The notes under the pieces are model-generated. The model had not been told where the DNA came from, did not search any database, and saw only the letters and a list, made by a program, of their open reading frames with translations. A stretch of 64,000 nucleotides of DNA from Moorella mulderi DSM 14980 (lineage in GTDB: Bacteria > Bacillota > DSM-521 > Neomoorellales > Neomoorellaceae). The DNA lies in assembly GCF_001594015.1 (NCBI RefSeq), contig NZ_LTBC01000001.1:548037-612036 (forward strand). Reading direction: 5' to 3'. This document shows, piece after piece, positions 34,570 to 42,818 of this stretch; the first letter of the stretch is position 1, and every line of letters starts with the position of its first letter. Both the position numbers and the translations under genes were made by a program.

Positions 34570-34608
34570 GGCCCTTTGTAGTGAAACAGTCTACAAAGGG
34601 CCTATTTT
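34570..34608 (+). terminator. Terminator between fchA and ECF genes
   Basis: A perfect 12-bp stem GGCCCTTTGTAG/CTACAAAGGGCC (34570-34581, 34591-34602) is followed by TATTTTTAT. A smaller hairpin AAGGCGC/GCGCCTT lies at about 34508-34533. The ECF transporter may thus be expressed at a lower level or from its own start. I did not recognise a known riboswitch in the gap. Confidence 0.75.
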
Positions 34609-34633
34609 TATAAAAAAACGAGGAGGGTAAAGC

Positions 34634-35200
34634 ATGACTAAAAAAAGTAAAGTCACTACTGCAGGTCTCGTATTCATGGTAATTTGGGGTGTATTAACGG
34701 GGGTTCTCTGGGCCTACGTTAACCCCATTACCCTGGTTCCCGGGGTAATCCATTTGCGTATTTTTGCTTTTCTACCAGCGGTAATAGGGATCTTTTTTGG
34801 TCCTATTTCCGGTTTCGCCTCCGGGTATATTGGCACCCTGGTCTGGTCGCTACTTAGCGGTGCCTTTATCCCCGCCCACACACTGCTAGTGGATGGGATC
34901 ATGGTAGGGTTCACGGGCTGGTTACCGGCAATTATGGTCGGCAAAGGCAGAACACTGGAGGAAATCGCTACCGATAAATCACTGGTATGGAAATCGGTTT
35001 TGTGGTGTGGCCTTTCCGGAATTGCCATGATAATAGCCGTTTCCCTGAGTTTATCTATCCTGGGCATCTTTGATTTCCGGTGGGCATTATTCTGGCTGGG
35101 CTTAAGCGATGTTCCTCCATTAATGATCGGTACACCGGTAATAGTCAAGATGTTTATCAAACGCCTGTCCAGGATCGATGTCTCTAATATCTCAGCCTGA
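34634..35200 (+). CDS. ECF transporter substrate-binding (S) component
   Basis: A 188-residue membrane protein with about five or six hydrophobic segments and the layout of ECF S components (FLPAVIGIFFGPISGFASGYIGTLV). S components bind the vitamin or base and toggle in the membrane with the T subunit. The substrate is not evident from sequence. Placed in front of its energising module and within a purine-type gene set, a purine or imidazole is likely. GAGGAGGGTAAAGC precedes the ATG. Confidence 0.8.
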   Translation: MTKKSKVTTAGLVFMVIWGVLTGVLWAYVNPITLVPGVIHLRIFAFLPAVIGIFFGPISGFASGYIGTLVWSLLSGAFIPAHTLLVDGIMVGFTGWLPAIMVGKGRTLEEIATDKSLVWKSVLWCGLSGIAMIIAVSLSLSILGIFDFRWALFWLGLSDVPPLMIGTPVIVKMFIKRLSRIDVSNISA

Positions 35201-35285
35201 ATACTCCTGGCAGGGAAGGTTCGACCAGGGCTTTCCCTGCCAGGCAAGCAATATATCTGTAGGGTTACCATTTAGGAGGATTAAC

Positions 35286-37031
35286 ATGGCCATCCTGGAA
35301 GCGAAAAATTTGTCTTACAGATTTAGGCCCGGCTCTCCGCAGGTGATCAAGAGTATATCCCTGACCATAAATGAGGGTGAAGTAGTAGGCATATTTGGGC
35401 GCAGCGGTTCAGGAAAATCCGTTTTCGGTTATATATTAAGCGGCATCATACCAAATTTTTACAGGAACGGCATAATTGAAGGCGAACTAAAAATAGCCGG
35501 TACTAATGCTTTCCAGGTTAAAGATGCAAGCAATGTGCTAGTAGGCATGGTAATGCAAAATCCTGAAACCCAGCTTTTTGGCTTTAGAGTAGAAGACACT
35601 CTGGCCTTTGGCATGGAAAACCTCGGCTTATCCCGCGAAGAAATGGGTAAGAGGATTGAACGCGTATCTAAGCAGCTCCAAATTGAACATCTTTTAAACA
35701 GATTTACAGGCGAGCTATCCGGTGGCCAGAAGCAGTTATGCTGTCTTGCCTCCATACTGGCTATGGAACCGAAGGTTTTAGTTTTGGACGAACCGGTTTC
35801 GGCCCTGGACCCGGGGGGCGTCCTTCTGATTCAGGAGGCCGTTGCCCGGCTGAAACGTGAAGGCCGGACTATCATCGTTATTGGTAACAACGCGGGATGG
35901 GTGGCCCCCCTGCTTGATCGAGTTGTCGTTATGAATCAAGGAGAGATAGTTTTAGATAACCAGGCCGAGGAATTTTTTGCTGATAAAAATAAAGTTATTG
36001 CTTCCGGCATCACTACCACCCAAGTAAATGAGTTATACCATACCCTGGTTGAAAAGGGATACCGGTTACCTGTTTTCGTTAGTTACGCAGAAGCTAAACG
36101 CTACCTATGGGAAAAGAACATCATAAGGAAGAATACAACATTAAGGACAAGGTCTGTTAATTATAATAACGCTATTAAAGAGAATCCCAAGGCACCGTCT
36201 TTAATTTCTATAAGAGAACTCTCCTTTATGTACGGCCAGTTCAAGGCCCTTGAAGGTATAAATGTTGATTTACAAGGGGGTCGCATTATCGGTTTAATTG
36301 GCCAGAACGGCTCGGGAAAAAGCACGTTATTAAAGCATCTCAATGGCTTGCTGAAACCAACCCGGGGAACAATCGAGGTTAATGGAAAAAGACCTGATCA
36401 AGAAACTATTGCCGCGATGGCTAAAATTATAGGTTTTGTTTTCCAGAATCCTGACCAGATGCTCTTTGAAGAGACGGTCTACGATGAAGCAACTTTTGGC
36501 ATTAGGGCCATTTATAGACAAGTAAGTCCCGAACAAAAGGAGACAGTGGAAAAGCTCCTGGCAGAATTCGGCTTGCTGGAGTATCGCGAAGAATTACCGG
36601 TAAATTTATCAGCCGGCCAAAAAAGATGGTTGATGATTGCCTCCGCTGTAGCTGTTAACCCTGCCGTTCTAGTTTTAGACGAGCCGACCAATGGTATGGA
36701 CAGGTTTGATAAAGAAAAGCTGGCAATGTTAATCAAGGAATGGAAAAACGCTGGTCGTACCATAATAATTGTTTCCCATGATTTGCCTTTCCTGGCTGAT
36801 TTAGTAGATACAGTTTTGTTGCTAGATAAAGGAAGAGTGAAAGCATGCGGCACAATTAGAGAGATATTTAGTCAGAGGGAAATATTTGCAGAAATCAATA
36901 TCCCTTTGCCTGAAATTACCATGCTGGGTTTGGAAGCCGGGGCGCCGGCCATTTTAAACGTCGACGAATTCATTGACTCTTGCTTAACAAATGCTACAGA
37001 GAGGGAGGAGATGGGGTGTGCAGTTAGCTAG
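35286..37031 (+). CDS. ECF transporter ATPase, two fused ABC domains
   Basis: A 581-residue fusion of the two ECF ATPases that are usually separate (EcfA and EcfA'). Domain 1 has GRSGSGKS (38-45), LSGGQKQ and VLVLDEPVSALDP. Domain 2 has GQNGSGKST, LSAGQKRW and VLVLDEPTNGMD. ATG 35286 follows AGGAGGA by 4 nt; the frame is open further upstream, but that part overlaps the S-component gene. The 3' end overlaps the T-component by 14 nt, indicating translational coupling. Confidence 0.92.
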   Translation: MAILEAKNLSYRFRPGSPQVIKSISLTINEGEVVGIFGRSGSGKSVFGYILSGIIPNFYRNGIIEGELKIAGTNAFQVKDASNVLVGMVMQNPETQLFGFRVEDTLAFGMENLGLSREEMGKRIERVSKQLQIEHLLNRFTGELSGGQKQLCCLASILAMEPKVLVLDEPVSALDPGGVLLIQEAVARLKREGRTIIVIGNNAGWVAPLLDRVVVMNQGEIVLDNQAEEFFADKNKVIASGITTTQVNELYHTLVEKGYRLPVFVSYAEAKRYLWEKNIIRKNTTLRTRSVNYNNAIKENPKAPSLISIRELSFMYGQFKALEGINVDLQGGRIIGLIGQNGSGKSTLLKHLNGLLKPTRGTIEVNGKRPDQETIAAMAKIIGFVFQNPDQMLFEETVYDEATFGIRAIYRQVSPEQKETVEKLLAEFGLLEYREELPVNLSAGQKRWLMIASAVAVNPAVLVLDEPTNGMDRFDKEKLAMLIKEWKNAGRTIIIVSHDLPFLADLVDTVLLLDKGRVKACGTIREIFSQREIFAEINIPLPEITMLGLEAGAPAILNVDEFIDSCLTNATEREEMGCAVS

Positions 37032-37800
37032 CTACGTTGAAAAGGAATCTTACTTTCATAGTCTTGATCCCCGGGTAAAAATAATATGGTTCATAGTTAT
37101 AACCATTGTGGCATTAGCATTCCGGACATTACCTGTGATGGTATTAGTTGTGCTAAGCTTGCTGGGAGCCTGGCTGTCGGCAAAGATTTTACCGGAAATA
37201 TTATCTTTAATGCGCAAAGCCCTACCGCTTCTGAGCATTGCGACTGTTACCTGGATGATATTTGGTGCCTTAAAGCCTGAAGGAGGTGAAGTTTTATTCT
37301 CTTTGGGGATCCTGCAACTAGAGAGAAATGATATTTTAAAGGCCATTACTGTCGCCTTGTACATCTTTATCACTATAAGTGTGTTTTATACCGTGATCCT
37401 GACGACGGATTTTAGTGAACTGGCCTATGGTTTATCAAAACTGGGATTGCCTTATACTTTAACCTTTATGATAGCCCTCATTTTCCAAACTATTCCTTTG
37501 TTAAGCGGTGAAATTACGACTATATTAAACGCTCAAAGGAGCCGGGGGTACGAACTTGACCAGGGTGGCCTGATAGAAAAGTATAGGAAGTATGCTTCAG
37601 TTGTTTTTCCTTTTGTTATGCGCGCAATTAATCTGGGTAAGAACATAAGTATTGGTCTCCACGTGTACCAGTTTGGCATCGGGAAAAAGAGGATGAACTA
37701 CAAAGAACTTCAATTAACCGGCAATGACTATATATTTATAGGGCTATTACTGCTCTTTATTTTAACTATAATTACAGTCAGTCTGAGATATGGAGGGTAA
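37018..37800 (+). CDS. ECF transporter transmembrane (T) component
   Basis: A 260-residue membrane protein with several hydrophobic segments. It has the coupling-helix pattern of EcfT proteins (LNAQRSRGYELDQGG, a form of the A-R-G/S motif that contacts the ATPases) and HSLDPRVKIIWF at the N-terminus. GTG 37018 has GGGAGGAG 7 nt upstream. With the S component and the fused ATPase it completes a dedicated group-I-like ECF importer. Confidence 0.88.
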   Translation: MQLASYVEKESYFHSLDPRVKIIWFIVITIVALAFRTLPVMVLVVLSLLGAWLSAKILPEILSLMRKALPLLSIATVTWMIFGALKPEGGEVLFSLGILQLERNDILKAITVALYIFITISVFYTVILTTDFSELAYGLSKLGLPYTLTFMIALIFQTIPLLSGEITTILNAQRSRGYELDQGGLIEKYRKYASVVFPFVMRAINLGKNISIGLHVYQFGIGKKRMNYKELQLTGNDYIFIGLLLLFILTIITVSLRYGG

Positions 37801-37806
37801 GTGGAA

Positions 37807-38577
37807 ATGGCCAGGTTATTAGAAGAATTAACTTCACAAGAGGTAGATGCGTTTAACAGGGAAGAAACCATCGTTTTACTTCCAGTAGGAGCTACAGAAC
37901 AACACGGTAAACATTTACCAGTAGGAACAGACACTATGATTTTAAAATCAGTTCTAGAACGCGTATTAAAAGATATTGATCCAGAAATACCACTATTGAT
38001 AACCCCCGTTATACCGGTTGGCAAGAGTAACGAGCACCTGAATTTTATTGGTACCATTTCTTTTTCGTATGCAACATTAAGGGGCGTGATAGAAGATATA
38101 TGTAAAAGCATTGCCCGGCATGGATTTAAAAAGATAGCTATTTTTAACTCCCATGGCGGCAATACAGATACCTTGACATCTTTATGCCGGGATTTGCGGG
38201 ATCAATTGAATGTCCAGGTGTTTGTAATTGACTGGTGGTTTACTAATTTCTGGGAGGATATCTTGAAAGAAATTCAAGAATCTCCTCGAGATGGCGTGTT
38301 CCACGCCTGCGAATTGGAAACCTCTATTATTATGTACACTTTTCCTCATCTGGTTAAAAGAGAGCAAATTGTTGCCAGCTTTCCCCCCGAACCATTACGT
38401 AGCAACAAATATGTTACCATTTTTGGCCCTGTAACTATGGGGTGGAGAACTGAGGACATCTCGGCTAACGGGGTTATAGGTGACCCGACCAAGGCTACCT
38501 CCGAAAAGGGACGTCTTTTAGTAGAGTTTGCGGCCAGGAAGATTATTGAAATTATCCAGGAAATCCAGTCGTTATAG
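37807..38577 (+). CDS. Creatininase-family hydrolase
   Basis: A 256-residue member of the creatininase/creatinine amidohydrolase family. Metal ligands match the family: E31 and H33 (GATEQHGKHL), D42 (VGTD), H116 (NSHGGN) and E169 (HACELET). Creatininase opens the amide of an imidazolinone ring. Other members act on formamides and related bonds, so the substrate is open. Opening of 4-imidazolone to formiminoglycine would be chemically analogous and would directly supply the formiminotransferase in this locus. ATG 37807 follows GGAGGG by 9 nt; GTG 37801 is too close. Confidence 0.88.
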   Translation: MARLLEELTSQEVDAFNREETIVLLPVGATEQHGKHLPVGTDTMILKSVLERVLKDIDPEIPLLITPVIPVGKSNEHLNFIGTISFSYATLRGVIEDICKSIARHGFKKIAIFNSHGGNTDTLTSLCRDLRDQLNVQVFVIDWWFTNFWEDILKEIQESPRDGVFHACELETSIIMYTFPHLVKREQIVASFPPEPLRSNKYVTIFGPVTMGWRTEDISANGVIGDPTKATSEKGRLLVEFAARKIIEIIQEIQSL

Positions 38578-38590
38578 GGAGGGGCTGTAA

Positions 38591-39187
38591 ATGTATAAAA
38601 AAGAGGATTGTGCTTTGCTTGTAATTGATATGCAAGCGGATTTTATAGAGGCGGGCGCTCCCATCGAATGTCCTGGCGGTCGTGAGATTATACCACGATT
38701 AAAAGAATTAATCTCTTTTATGCGCGCCCAGAATATTCCTGTAATTTATACCCAGGAAAAGCACAGGCCGGAAAGGGTTGACTTTGGTATGGAATTGGAA
38801 CGCGAAGAGCCGGAGCACTGCCTGGAACAAACGAAGGGAGTAGAATTTATCGATGAACTCAGGCCGGAACAGGGAGATTTTATTGTTGCTAAGCGCAGGT
38901 ACAGCGGCTTTTATTTGACCGACCTGGAAATCTTGCTTAAAGGGCTCAAAAGGAACACTGTTATTATTACCGGTGTTGCGACTAACGTATGTGTTTATGC
39001 TACTGCTCTGGACGCCCAGCAACGTGATTATCGTGTCGTAGTAATTTCTGATTGCGTTGCTGGTACCGATAGGGAATTACATCGCGCTTTTTTAAGAAAT
39101 ATCGAGTACGTGCTTGGTGAAGTCATTACCTCAGAAGAAATAATCAAGAGGCTTTCTACCCCGGGTAGCTCTATACATTCTTGTTAA
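38591..39187 (+). CDS. Isochorismatase-family cysteine amidohydrolase
   Basis: A 198-residue cytoplasmic hydrolase with the family catalytic triad D13 (LVIDMQADF), K101 (VAKRRYSGF) and C134 (GVATNVCVYATA). The AT-N-VCV context matches amidases such as N-carbamoylsarcosine hydrolase, biuret hydrolase and RutB rather than true isochorismatase. Cleavage of a ureido (carbamoyl-amine) group, as in 4-ureido-5-imidazolecarboxylate, is a fitting role. GGGAGGGGC precedes the ATG; 13 nt separate it from the creatininase gene and 13 nt from ubiD. Confidence 0.88.
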   Translation: MYKKEDCALLVIDMQADFIEAGAPIECPGGREIIPRLKELISFMRAQNIPVIYTQEKHRPERVDFGMELEREEPEHCLEQTKGVEFIDELRPEQGDFIVAKRRYSGFYLTDLEILLKGLKRNTVIITGVATNVCVYATALDAQQRDYRVVVISDCVAGTDRELHRAFLRNIEYVLGEVITSEEIIKRLSTPGSSIHSC

Positions 39188-39200
39188 AGGGGAATTATTT

Positions 39201-40484
39201 ATGCAGGAAGGTCTCAGAGATTACCTGCGTAACCTTTACCACAAAAATAAATTGGAAGAAATAGAGGACATTTCTATAGAAGATATCCCCAATTTAATAT
39301 TTGCTAACAGGAAAAGCCCACAAACAATCTGGATAAAAAAAGTTAGAGGGTTTGAAAGCGGCTTTTTGTTTAACGTATTAAGCAGCAGAGATCATTATGC
39401 GATAGTTTTTGGTTGCACCATACACGAAATATGGCCCGCCTATCTCAAGCGCCTGGCAAACCCCGTAAAACCGGTATTAATAAAAAGCGGCAGTGTTCAA
39501 GAGGTCCAGTATATTGGCTCGCAGGTGGATTTGTACAAGCTGCCTGTTGTAAAATATAATGCTCTGGATGCCAGTCCTTATATTACTGCTGGTGTGGTTC
39601 TGGCCAGGGATCCGGAAACAGGAATACGTAACGTTTCCATACACAGACTTCAGGTCCAGGGGAAACAACAATTGGGCATTCGCCTGGAACCCGGTTCCCA
39701 TCTGGAATTAATCCGTAAAAAAGCTGGAGAACTAGGGAAAAGAGTTGAGGTAGCTATAACAATTGGCAACCACCCCGCGGAAATAATAGCTGCTGTAAGT
39801 AAAGTTCATTTTGGGTTTGATGAACTGGAGATTGCCGGTGCCATAAGGGGTGAACCTTTGCAGTTAACTAAATGTGTTACTATCGACGCAGAAGTACCGG
39901 CCTGGGCCGAAATTGTTTTAGAAGGTTATATAGATCCAGAGGACGATGCTCCTGAGGGACCATTTGGCGACTTTATGGGATATTACGTACCGCGCGGCGA
40001 AAATCCAGCTATTCATTTGACGGCAATTACGCATCGGGAAAATCCTGTTTTTCAAGGAATAAGGGCGGGTTCCCTGGAGGATAGTTTATTGCTGGCGCTT
40101 TCCAGGGAAGCCGCTGTTTTTAAAGCGCTAAAAGAGGAAGGTATAGATGTAGCAGGCGTTAACCTATCGCCTGTAGTTTTAAATGGGGTTATTTCATTAA
40201 GGCCTAAAGATAAGGCCGAGGTGCGCAGGGCTTTGGAAATTGCCCTGGAACAGGCGCCATGGTTAAAATATTGTGTCGCAGTTGACCCGGATGTAGATAT
40301 TTTTAACTGGGAAGACGTCTTGTGGGCGTTAGCTACTAGGAGCTCCCCGGATAAAGCCATTGTTTTTAATAATACTAATGGTTTTCCCAGGGACCCATTT
40401 AATGTGCATCGGGCTAAACTAATTATTGATGCCACCATACCGGCTGGCGCGGGTAATGCCTTTAGACGGGCTATACCCCGATGA
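39201..40484 (+). CDS. UbiD-family prenyl-FMN-dependent decarboxylase
   Basis: A 427-residue member of the UbiD family, which decarboxylates aromatic and heteroaromatic acids using prenylated FMN, metal ion and K+. Seen are ITAGVVLARDPETGIRNVS with R143/N144, H148 of IHRLQV, EIVLEGYI (237-244) and EGPFGDFMGYY with E252. In this locus 4-amino-5-imidazolecarboxylate is an attractive substrate, but furan, pyrrole or phenolic acids cannot be excluded. No UbiX (flavin prenyltransferase) gene is nearby. The gene ends the accessory island; the rpsF promoter follows. Confidence 0.9.
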   Translation: MQEGLRDYLRNLYHKNKLEEIEDISIEDIPNLIFANRKSPQTIWIKKVRGFESGFLFNVLSSRDHYAIVFGCTIHEIWPAYLKRLANPVKPVLIKSGSVQEVQYIGSQVDLYKLPVVKYNALDASPYITAGVVLARDPETGIRNVSIHRLQVQGKQQLGIRLEPGSHLELIRKKAGELGKRVEVAITIGNHPAEIIAAVSKVHFGFDELEIAGAIRGEPLQLTKCVTIDAEVPAWAEIVLEGYIDPEDDAPEGPFGDFMGYYVPRGENPAIHLTAITHRENPVFQGIRAGSLEDSLLLALSREAAVFKALKEEGIDVAGVNLSPVVLNGVISLRPKDKAEVRRALEIALEQAPWLKYCVAVDPDVDIFNWEDVLWALATRSSPDKAIVFNNTNGFPRDPFNVHRAKLIIDATIPAGAGNAFRRAIPR

Positions 40485-40595
40485 ACCTTTCATAGCCCTG
40501 CGACGGCGGTATAACTAGTTGCCTCTTTTTTTTCTTAGCCCTTAGCATTTTATCTTTTTTAGGTATGCGTCAGGCCTGTTTGGCAAATCTCAACC

Positions 40596-40624
40596 TTGCC
40601 CTCCGGGATCAATTATGCTATAAT
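40596..40624 (+). promoter_or_regulatory. Putative rpsF-ssb-rpsR promoter
   Basis: TTGCCC (40596-40601), a 17-bp spacer and perfect TATAAT (40619-40624). It lies 70 bp before the rpsF start and marks the return to core genome sequence. Confidence 0.7.
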
Positions 40625-40693
40625 CAACCGGAAAAGCTTCCCTGCTCCACCGGCGGGTGGGGCCATAAGTCCACAGGGAGGAGGTGCTGTCAT

Positions 40694-40990
40694 TTGCGTA
40701 ATTACGAAGTTGTTTTCGTAATTAAGCCCGACCTGGAAGCCGAAGCTACTGCCGCAGTGGTAGAGAAATTTACCAGGCTGATAGCTGATCAGGGCGGCCA
40801 GGTTACCGAGGTAGACCAGTGGGGCAAAAAGCGGATGGCCTATGAGGTGCGCAAGTACCGGGAGGGCTATTATGTCCTCATGAAGTTTAAAGGTACGCCG
40901 GCCGTTGCCCAGGAACTGGAGCGGGTATTAAAGATTACCGACGAGGTAATTCGCTACCTGATAACGCGCCTGGAAGAAGAAGCCAGCTAA
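40694..40990 (+). CDS. rpsF: Small ribosomal subunit protein S6
   Basis: Binds 16S rRNA together with S18 in the 30S platform. From TTG 40694 the 98-residue product starts MRNYEVVFVIKPDL and has standard S6 length, including QWGKKRMAYEVRKYREGYYVLMKF. GGGAGGAGG lies about 9 nt upstream. A longer frame from 40565 covers the promoter and is not real. First gene of the conserved rpsF-ssb-rpsR unit. Confidence 0.95.
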   Translation: MRNYEVVFVIKPDLEAEATAAVVEKFTRLIADQGGQVTEVDQWGKKRMAYEVRKYREGYYVLMKFKGTPAVAQELERVLKITDEVIRYLITRLEEEAS

Positions 40991-41013
40991 AAGATAAAGG
41001 CGGTGGGAGAAGG

Positions 41014-41454
41014 ATGTTAAACCGGGTAATTTTAATTGGCCGGCTGACGCGGGACCCCGAACTGCGCTACACGGCCAGCGGCGTAGCGGTAACAACCTTT
41101 ACCCTGGCTGTGGATAGGAATTATGTCAACCAGCAGGGTGAACGGGGTACTGATTTTATCCGCATCACCGTATGGCGGAAACTCGCGGAAACCTGCGCCA
41201 ACCACCTGAACAAGGGCCGCCTGGTAGCCGTTGAAGGCCGCCTCCAGACGCGTTCCTATGAAACGCCCGACGGCCAGAAACGCCAGGCTACCGATGTGGT
41301 AGCCGACGATGTCCGTTTTCTGGACTGGCCTAAGGATGGAAAAGGTCCTACCGGCTTGGGTACCGGTACCGGTATGGGTGCTGATAGCTTCAACCAGGAT
41401 TTTAGCGATATCGGCACGGAAGTAGATATGGGCGAAGACGATTTGCCCTTCTAG
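41014..41454 (+). CDS. ssb: Single-stranded DNA-binding protein
   Basis: Coats single-stranded DNA in replication and repair. The 146-residue protein has an OB fold ([23 protein letters not shown] at the start), a glycine-rich linker and the acidic C-terminal tip EDDLPF that recruits partner proteins. GGTGGGAGAAGG precedes the ATG; it sits between rpsF and rpsR as usual. Confidence 0.96.
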   Translation: MLNRVILIGRLTRDPELRYTASGVAVTTFTLAVDRNYVNQQGERGTDFIRITVWRKLAETCANHLNKGRLVAVEGRLQTRSYETPDGQKRQATDVVADDVRFLDWPKDGKGPTGLGTGTGMGADSFNQDFSDIGTEVDMGEDDLPF

Positions 41455-41473
41455 CGAGAGAGGTGAAATAAGA

Positions 41474-41701
41474 TTGCGGCGTGACAAGAAACGTTCCCGG
41501 AAGCGGGTTTGCAGTTTCTGTGTCGATAAAATCGAACAGGTAGACTACAAAGATGTAAACCGCCTCCGCCGCTATATCAGCGAACGGGGTAAGATTTTAC
41601 CCCGCCGTATTTCCGGCAATTGCGCCCATCACCAGCGCCAGCTGACCACGGCTATCAAACGGGCGCGGGCCCTGGCCCTGTTGCCATACACGGTCGAATA
41701 A
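41474..41701 (+). CDS. rpsR: Small ribosomal subunit protein S18
   Basis: Partner of S6 in the 30S platform. It is 75 residues and basic, with [23 protein letters not shown] and the C-terminal [11 protein letters not shown] block. Two Cys near the N-terminus (VCSFC) plus C50 and H51 suggest a zinc-binding variant. TTG 41474 follows GAGAGGTGAAATAAGA. A terminator follows. Confidence 0.95.
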   Translation: MRRDKKRSRKRVCSFCVDKIEQVDYKDVNRLRRYISERGKILPRRISGNCAHHQRQLTTAIKRARALALLPYTVE

Positions 41702-41718
41702 TAACGGCCAAGTTTCAG

Positions 41719-41746
41719 GAGGGAGGACAGCAACTCCCTCTTTTCT
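41719..41746 (+). terminator. Terminator after rpsR
   Basis: GAGGGAG/CTCCCTC (41719-41725, 41734-41740) with an 8-nt loop, followed by TTTTCT. Confidence 0.75.
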
Positions 41747-41825
41747 ATATACGCCGTTAGGGGGAGTTACCCCGCCGGCGCAAAGTACTGGAGCTAAAAT
41801 CAGGGGGAATTTGGGTGATAATTAC

Positions 41826-42812
41826 ATGCACACCGAAGGTAGGGTAGCAGCCCTGGCCGAAGGAGCCCTCATGGCAGCCCTGACGGTGGTACTGGTGCTA
41901 ACGGGGTACTTTATCCCCCTTTTTCAGGTATTCACCAATATTATCTGGACGGTCCCCATTGTCGTCCTCATCGTGCGCCGCAGCTTACGCCTGGGGGTAA
42001 TGGCCACCTTGGTGGCCGGCCTGGCCATAGCTTTTTTTACCGGTCCGGTAAATGCGGCGTTGCTATTTATCCAGTTTGCCGCCCTGGGACTGGTCTATGG
42101 TTACCTTTTCAAGGTCAAGGCCCGGCCCGGCCAGGTGCTGGCAGCGGGGGCGGTTGTTGCGCTCTTTTCTTTGCTTTTGAGCCTTGGCGTGACCTCAAAA
42201 TTAACAGGGCTACCCCTGGGGGGGCTGCTCCAGGAATTTGAGGCTACAGTTAATTATACCCTGGAATTTTACCGCCGTACGGGGATGCTGGAGCATATGG
42301 GTAAATCGGGGATGACCCCGGAACAGTTCCAGGCCGCCCTGACCACCATGATCAATCTCCTAAAACTCCTGTTACCGGGGATTTTAATCTCTGCTTCTAT
42401 CCTGGCCGCCTTCGTTAATTACCTGGCAGCTGAAAAGATCCTGCAACGCCTGGGCCTTATCGAGAGGGGGCTACCGCCTTTCCGTTACTGGCAGTTACCC
42501 TGGTACGCCATCTGGGGGGTAATTGCCGGCCTGGGTCTATGGCAGCTGGGAGATTATTATGGCCTGGCTTTTGCCCGGCAGGCGGGGGTGAATATCCTTT
42601 ATGTATATTTGCCCCTGCTGGTGGGTAACGGCCTGGCAGCAGTGAGCTTTCTTTTTTACCAGCTGAAACTGGCTCCCTTTCTCAAGGCGGTGCTGGTGAT
42701 TATTGCCCTGCTGAATGTGCCGGTGGCCCTGGTTTCCCTGGTAACCTTGGGCTTATTTGACCCGTTTTTCAGCTACCGGCGGCGCATCAATACGGCTGGT
42801 AAAGGAGAGTGA
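41826..42812 (+). CDS. DUF2232 family membrane protein (YybS-like)
   Basis: A 328-residue protein with about eight hydrophobic segments, matching YybS, the membrane protein commonly found ahead of rplI and a DHH phosphodiesterase in Bacillota. Function is unknown. I chose ATG 41826 (GGGTGAT 6 nt upstream); TTG 41811 in frame is an alternative. Here the phosphodiesterase gene gdpP, usual in other genomes, is absent between it and rplI. Confidence 0.85.
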   Translation: MHTEGRVAALAEGALMAALTVVLVLTGYFIPLFQVFTNIIWTVPIVVLIVRRSLRLGVMATLVAGLAIAFFTGPVNAALLFIQFAALGLVYGYLFKVKARPGQVLAAGAVVALFSLLLSLGVTSKLTGLPLGGLLQEFEATVNYTLEFYRRTGMLEHMGKSGMTPEQFQAALTTMINLLKLLLPGILISASILAAFVNYLAAEKILQRLGLIERGLPPFRYWQLPWYAIWGVIAGLGLWQLGDYYGLAFARQAGVNILYVYLPLLVGNGLAAVSFLFYQLKLAPFLKAVLVIIALLNVPVALVSLVTLGLFDPFFSYRRRINTAGKGE

Positions 42813-42818
42813 AGCGTG

